From Acidovorax facilis (GTDB taxonomy: Bacteria > Pseudomonadota > Gammaproteobacteria > Burkholderiales > Burkholderiaceae_C): DNA of 35,405 nucleotides. Where the stretch lies: NCBI RefSeq assembly GCF_023913775.1, contig NZ_JAMXAX010000055.1, positions 1 to 35,405 on the forward strand, read 5' to 3'. The position numbers were made by a program, and so were the translations under genes. How positions within the stretch are numbered: position 1 is the first letter of the stretch; each line of letters opens with the position of its first letter. Below are positions 30,761 through 35,405 of the stretch, in pieces. The notes beneath the pieces were generated by a model, which made no database searches, had not been told where the DNA came from, and was given only the letters and a program-made list of their open reading frames with translations.

Positions 30761-33700
30761 CTACCTCCGCATCTTTCGCCGCAGATCCAGTGTGAACGGA
30801 AACTCCCGGCTGCCCGGCAGTTCAATGGTCGCAGGCGGCACCGCCAGCCTGCCCGGCGTGTGGCCCATGCGCGAGAACCGCGCCAGGCGGCGGCTTTCGG
30901 CCTCGTAGGCGTTGACCGGGAAGGTGTCGTAGTTGCGCCCGCCCGGGTGCGCCACGTGGTACTGGCAGCCGCCCAGCGAGCGGTTCATCCAGGTGTCCAC
31001 GATGTCGAACGTGAGCGGCGCATGGGCGCCAATGGTGGGGTGCAGGGCCGAGGGCGGGTTCCAGGCCTTGTAGCGCACACCGGCCACAAATTCACCGGTC
31101 GTGCCCGTGCTTTGCAGCGGCAGCGGCTGGCCGTTGACGGTGACCACATGGCGGCTTTCGTTCATGCCCGTCACGCGCACCTCGATGCGCTCCAGCGACG
31201 AGTCCACGTAGCGCACGGTGCCACCGGCCGAGCCTTCCTCGCCCATCACATGCCAGGGCTCCAGCGCGTTGCGCAGGGTCAGCTCCACACCCATCGATTT
31301 CACCGTACCGACCATGGGGAAGCGGAACTCGAACTGCGGTGCAAACCAGGCCGCGTCAAACGCGTAGCCTGCGGCGTTCATCTCTGCCACCACATCGTGC
31401 ATGTCCTGCTGGATGAAGGTGGGCAGCATCCAGCGGTCGTGCAGCTCGGTGCCCCAGCGGGCGGCGGGCGCGCGGTAGGGCGTCTTCCAGAAGCGGGCGA
31501 TCAGGGCGCGCAGCAGCAGCTGCTGCACCACGCTCATGTGGGCATGGGGCGGCATCTCGAACGCGCGCAACTCCAGCAGGCCCAGGCGGCCGGTGCTGCT
31601 GTCGGGCGAGAACATCTTGTCGATGGAAAACTCGCTGCGGTGGGTGTTGCCCGTCACGTCCACCAGGATGTTGCGCAGCGTGCGGTCCACCAGCCAGGGC
31701 GGCATGTCCTGGCCGTAGACCGCGCGGTTGGTTTCGATCTCGCGCAGTGCAATCTCCAGCTCGTACAGCTGGTCGTTGCGCGCCTCGTCCACGCGCGGCG
31801 ACTGGCTGGTGGGGCCGATGAACAGGCCGCTGAACAGGTAGCTCAGGCTGGGGTGGTTGTGCCAGTAGAGCAGCAGGCTGGCCAGCAGCTCGGGCTTGCG
31901 CAAGAACGGCGAGTCGGCCGGTGTGGCGCCGCCCATCACAAAGTGGTTGCCGCCACCGGTGCCGGTGTGGCGGCCATCGGTCATGAACTTCTCGGCCGAC
32001 AGGCGCGTCTCCCACGCGGCCTGGTACAGAAACTCGGTGTGCTGCACCAGTTCCTTCCAGTGGCTGGCGGGGTGGATGTTCACTTCGATCACGCCCGGGT
32101 CGGGCGTGACCGCCAGCACCTTCAGGCGTGCGTCGCGCGGGGGCGGGTAGCCTTCCAGCACGATCTTCATACCCAGCTCTTCGGCCGTGGCTTCGATGGC
32201 GGCCAGCAGGTCCAGGTAATCATGGAGGCGCGACAGCGGCGGCATGAAGACATAGAGCACGCCGTACTTTTCGCCCACCTTCTCGGCCTTGGGGCCGCTG
32301 GCTCGGCGCGGATCGCGCACCTCCACGCACAGCGCCGTGCGCGACAGGCCTGCGGCCGACTGGAACTTGCCGGGTGGCTGCACGCCCGCATGCGGGTCGG
32401 GCTGACCGGACAGGCGCGCGTTATCACCACCCGCAGTGCTCTGCGTTACGCGCCGTGCCTCGCCAGGGGCGGTGGCGCCTGCCAGGTAGGGCAGATCACG
32501 GTCGCCGGTGACGGGGCCGGATGGCACGGAATACCGCGCCCGCAGCGTGGTGGCAGCGGGCAGTGTGCCCTGGGGTGCGGTCGGGTCTTGCGGGATCAGG
32601 TGCTCGGTGTCTGATGCCTTCACCCAGGGCAGGGCGTCCAGCGGCAGGCGGTAGCCCATGGGCGAATCGCCGGGGATGAGCAGCATGCGGTCGTCGCGGA
32701 AGAACCATGGCCCCGTGCTCCACACGCTGCCTGCCAGCGTGCCCGCGCCTTCGCCTGCCTGCAGCGGCAGCACATAGCCCACCACGCTGTCGAGTTTTTG
32801 CTCGAACACGCGGCGCAGCCGTGCGCGCTCCAGCTCGTCGTCCAGGCGCGCATCGAACGGGTCCACGTTGACCGGCAGGCGCCGCTCGCGCCACAGGTAG
32901 TAGAAGGTGTCTTCATAACCGGGCTGGATGTAGCGGTCCGTCACGCCCAGCTTGCGCGTGAGGTGGCGCACAAAACGCTCGGCGTCGGCGCTGGTGTAGT
33001 GCGAGGGGTTGCGTTCGTCAGCAAACAGCGCGGGGTTCTGCCATGCGGGCTGGCCGTCGGCGCGCCAGCAGATCGACAGCGCCCAGCGCGGCAGCTGCTC
33101 GCCCGGGTACCACTTGCCCTGGCCAAAGTGCAGAAAGCCGCCCTGGCCGTATTCAGCGCGCAGCTTGTGCGTGAGTTCGGTGGCGAAACCGCGTTTGGTG
33201 GGGCCCAGGGCGTCGGTGTTCCACTCCGGCGCGTCGCGGTCGCCCACGGCCACAAAGGTGGGCTCGCCGCCCATGGTCAGGCGCACATCGCCCGCCACCA
33301 GGTCGGCGTCCACCTGCTCGCCCAGCGCCAGCACGGCCTGCCACTGGTCTTCGGTGTAGGGCTTGGTCACGCGGGGCGATTCGTAGATGCGCGTCACGCG
33401 CATCTCGTGGCTGAAGTCCACCTCGGCCTTGTCCACGCCGCCTTCAATCGGTGCGGCCCCGGAGGGTTGCGGTGTGCAGGCCAGCGGGATGTGGCCCTCA
33501 CCCGCCATCAGGCCGCTGGTGGCATCCAGGCCAATCCAGCCTGCGCCGGGCAGGTAGACCTCGCACCAGGCGTGCAGGTCGGTGAAGTCGTGGTCGGTGC
33601 CGCTGGGGCCGTCGAGCGCCTTCACGTCAGGCGTGAGCTGGATCAGGTAGCCCGACACAAACCGTGCCGCCAGCCCCAGGTGGCGCAGCAGTTGCACCAG

Positions 33701-34258
33701 CAGCCAGCCCGAGTCGCGGCACGAGCCGCTGGCCTTTTGCAGCGTCTCCTCGGGTGTCTGTACGCCAGGCTCCAGGCGGATGAGGTAGCGGATGTCTTGC
33801 GAGACCTGCTGGTTGAGCTTGACCAGGAAATCGATGGTGCGCTGCTTGCTGCGGTCCACCTTGTCCAGATAGGCCTGCACCAGCGGCGTCATCGGGTCGG
33901 TGGCCAGGTAGGGCGCCAGCTCCTGCTGCACATCGCTGCTGTAGTTGAACGGGATGTTCTCGGCCTCGGGCTCCAGGAAGAAGTCGAAGGGGTTGTACAC
34001 CGCCATTTCCACCACCAGGTCCACCGTGACCTTGAACTCGCGCGTCTTCTCGGGGAAGACCAGCCGCGCCTGGTAGTTGGCAAACGGGTCCTGCTGCCAG
34101 TTGATGAAGTGCTGCGCGGGCTCGACCTTGAGCGAGTACGAAATCACATTGCTGCGACAGTGGGGCGCGGGCCGCAATCGGATGGTCTGTGGCCCGAGGC
34201 CTACCAGCCGGTCGTATTGGTAATGCGTGACGTGGTGGAGCGCGGCGTGGATGGGCAT
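30761..34258 (-). CDS. Transglutaminase-like / DUF2126 protein
   Basis: The product has 1165 residues. An N-terminal transglutaminase unit (residues 1-260) holds the triad C180 (ASGSCRDSGWL), H229 (DLHAWCEVYLPG) and D245 (WIGLDATSG). The large DUF2126 region follows (about 300-1160), with DVRLTMGGEPTFVAVGD, HFGQGKWYPGEQLPRWA, FMPPLSRLHDYLDLLAAIE, GGGNHFVMGGATPADSPFLRKP (in part) and GCQYHVAHPGGRNYDTFPVNAYEAE near the end. DUF2126 has been likened to amidoligase-type folds, but its chemistry is unknown. No signal peptide is present. It is the first gene of a minus-strand set with the ATP-grasp/alpha-E and smaller transglutaminase genes and is divergent from a hydrolase gene. Confidence 0.94.
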   Translation of the reverse strand: MPIHAALHHVTHYQYDRLVGLGPQTIRLRPAPHCRSNVISYSLKVEPAQHFINWQQDPFANYQARLVFPEKTREFKVTVDLVVEMAVYNPFDFFLEPEAENIPFNYSSDVQQELAPYLATDPMTPLVQAYLDKVDRSKQRTIDFLVKLNQQVSQDIRYLIRLEPGVQTPEETLQKASGSCRDSGWLLVQLLRHLGLAARFVSGYLIQLTPDVKALDGPSGTDHDFTDLHAWCEVYLPGAGWIGLDATSGLMAGEGHIPLACTPQPSGAAPIEGGVDKAEVDFSHEMRVTRIYESPRVTKPYTEDQWQAVLALGEQVDADLVAGDVRLTMGGEPTFVAVGDRDAPEWNTDALGPTKRGFATELTHKLRAEYGQGGFLHFGQGKWYPGEQLPRWALSICWRADGQPAWQNPALFADERNPSHYTSADAERFVRHLTRKLGVTDRYIQPGYEDTFYYLWRERRLPVNVDPFDARLDDELERARLRRVFEQKLDSVVGYVLPLQAGEGAGTLAGSVWSTGPWFFRDDRMLLIPGDSPMGYRLPLDALPWVKASDTEHLIPQDPTAPQGTLPAATTLRARYSVPSGPVTGDRDLPYLAGATAPGEARRVTQSTAGGDNARLSGQPDPHAGVQPPGKFQSAAGLSRTALCVEVRDPRRASGPKAEKVGEKYGVLYVFMPPLSRLHDYLDLLAAIEATAEELGMKIVLEGYPPPRDARLKVLAVTPDPGVIEVNIHPASHWKELVQHTEFLYQAAWETRLSAEKFMTDGRHTGTGGGNHFVMGGATPADSPFLRKPELLASLLLYWHNHPSLSYLFSGLFIGPTSQSPRVDEARNDQLYELEIALREIETNRAVYGQDMPPWLVDRTLRNILVDVTGNTHRSEFSIDKMFSPDSSTGRLGLLELRAFEMPPHAHMSVVQQLLLRALIARFWKTPYRAPAARWGTELHDRWMLPTFIQQDMHDVVAEMNAAGYAFDAAWFAPQFEFRFPMVGTVKSMGVELTLRNALEPWHVMGEEGSAGGTVRYVDSSLERIEVRVTGMNESRHVVTVNGQPLPLQSTGTTGEFVAGVRYKAWNPPSALHPTIGAHAPLTFDIVDTWMNRSLGGCQYHVAHPGGRNYDTFPVNAYEAESRRLARFSRMGHTPGRLAVPPATIELPGSREFPFTLDLRRKMRR

Positions 34259-34419
34259 ATGCAGGCCATGCTAGCAAGTCCCGAGCCATCGCGGGCAACT
34301 ATTCCGGGGGCGGTGACAAGCGGTCATCGGCTGTTCACAATGTGCGGTCCGTGCCCCGCTGCCGGGGCTGTCTCTCTTTAGCTGATCGCGCACCAACTTG
34401 GTGATGCCTTTTTTCACCC

Positions 34420-35142
34420 ATGTCCCACTCCCCCCAACTTGTGCTCCTGCCCGGCCTGGCTGCCGATGAACGCATGTGGCGCGGCGTGCTGCCGCTGCTG
34501 CCCGCCGCGCTGCGCCCCGAGGTCGCCACCGCCCACCAGGATGTGGGTCTGCACACCATCGAGGACTTTGCCGCCCGGCTGCTGGCACAGCACGCGGGGC
34601 CACTGGTGCTGGCCGGTGCATCGATGGGCGGCATGATCGCCATGGAAGCCGCGCGCCAAGCGCCGGAGCGTGTGGCCGGGCTCGCGCTGCTGGGCACCAC
34701 CGCGCGGCCCGAGACGCCGGATATGCGGGCGCTGCGCGAAGCCGCTATCGAACTCTTTGAACAAGGCCGCCTGCGCGAAGTGATCGAGCCCAACGTGGCC
34801 TTTGCCTTTCATCCTGACAACGCCACGCGGCCTGAGCTGGTGCAGGCCTATCTCGACTTTGTGCTGGATGCAGGCGCCTCCCACCTGGTTCGCCAGAACC
34901 GCGCCGTCATCCATCGGCCCGATGCCCGCCAGCACCTGCCCGGCGTGGCCTGCCCGGTGCTGGTGGTATGCGGCGAGGCTGACCAGCTCACGCCGCCCGA
35001 ATGTTCGGCGGAGATTGCGGCGCTGGTGCCCGGTGCTGAGCACCACCTCTTGCCGGACAGCGGCCACATGCTGACCATGGAGCAACCTGAAACGGTGACT
35101 CGGCTGCTGGTGCGGTGGTTGGCGCGCAGCGGATGGATCTGA
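34420..35142 (+). CDS. Alpha/beta-fold hydrolase
   Basis: The product has 240 residues, a usual size. The chain begins with LVLLPGLAADERMW (the oxyanion-side loop), followed by the nucleophile elbow GASMGG with S68, the acid in VCGEADQLTPP and the histidine in DSGHMLTMEQPE. It is cytoplasmic, without a signal peptide. The cap region (about 95-160) is helical. The substrate is unknown; esters and thioesters are typical. It is divergent from the DUF2126 gene with 161 bases between, so a link to that system is possible but not shown. I see no gene in the 263 bases between its stop and the right edge of the window. Confidence 0.88.
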   Translation: MSHSPQLVLLPGLAADERMWRGVLPLLPAALRPEVATAHQDVGLHTIEDFAARLLAQHAGPLVLAGASMGGMIAMEAARQAPERVAGLALLGTTARPETPDMRALREAAIELFEQGRLREVIEPNVAFAFHPDNATRPELVQAYLDFVLDAGASHLVRQNRAVIHRPDARQHLPGVACPVLVVCGEADQLTPPECSAEIAALVPGAEHHLLPDSGHMLTMEQPETVTRLLVRWLARSGWI

Positions 35143-35405
35143 CCTGAGCTTCCTTCCTCTCGCCTTGTGGACGAGGGCGCAGTGGTGGGCGGGATGGACT
35201 TAGAGCGGCTCAAAAAACTCAGCAAAGCGGCCATCCCTAGGGAAGCTCTTCACGAATCGGTTCTGGCTATGTCACAGCGATGCCTGAACTAAAACAGCAC
35301 TCGCTTTGAGTAATGAGGCTTGCGCAGCGCACCCAGCAGGCGTTTGGCGAGGGCCATTGCCCCTATATCGGAGGCTTTACGCCCCCTGCACGCGCACCTG
35401 CCCCA

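Noticed and set aside
30674..32614. A 646-codon open frame on the plus strand
   Set aside because: It lies opposite the DUF2126 gene, has no recognisable domain and a composition typical of antisense frames in GC-rich DNA.
35143..35405. Short open frames at the right edge (for example 35194-35292 plus strand and about 22 codons on the minus strand)
   Set aside because: They are short, have no clear ribosome-binding site and no recognised family; I cannot support a gene or a transposase remnant here.

Overview
The window is a GC-rich stretch of chromosome that looks like a betaproteobacterium of the family Comamonadaceae (Acidovorax-like). The case rests on gene content and order (grxC, secB and gpsA near gpmA, an S41 protease and a MoeB-like gene), on an E. 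coli-like lysA with a divergent LysR regulator, and on short palindromic repeats of the kind common in that family. The genus is an inference. I found no rRNA, tRNA, CRISPR array, complete insertion sequence or prophage.

Left part (1-7690): a minus-strand run holds a LuxR-type regulator, an HExxH metalloprotease joined to a TPM domain, a small membrane protein, an LprI-like secreted protein, a short secreted protein and the start of a lipoprotein. Beside it lie a DUF3667 zinc-ribbon membrane protein, an IPTL-CTERM surface protein and, facing away, a second LuxR-type regulator built like the first.

7780-10609 is a compact plus-strand group rich in histidine: a small exported His-rich protein, a HupE/UreJ-type membrane protein, a DUF6488 protein and a DMT transporter with a His-rich tail. 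Together they look like a transition-metal handling module. Housekeeping genes follow: coaD, lysR/lysA, a 24-residue membrane peptide with a strong terminator, a FeeM-like acyltransferase, then gpsA, secB, grxC and a membrane rhodanese on the minus strand, and gpmA, an S41 protease and a MoeB/ThiF-like enzyme on the plus strand.

20630-24566 is a signalling and envelope-stress block: a lone receiver, a NarL-type regulator divergent from a CHASE3 histidine kinase, and three small envelope proteins (DUF1328, DUF883, BON lipoprotein).

24736-34258 is the most interesting part: a zinc-ribbon metallopeptidase and a free alpha-E protein on the plus strand meet, tail to tail, a minus-strand set of a transglutaminase/DUF2126 protein, a circularly permuted ATP-grasp fused to a second alpha-E domain, and a transglutaminase-like protein. 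This is the gene set of a predicted but biochemically uncharacterised amide-ligation and peptide-modification system. An alpha/beta hydrolase gene closes the window.

At least two families of dispersed repeats lie between genes, and some repeat-like pieces run into coding sequence (the 3' end of the gene at 226, the start and middle of gpsA, and the N-terminal linker of the ATP-grasp protein).
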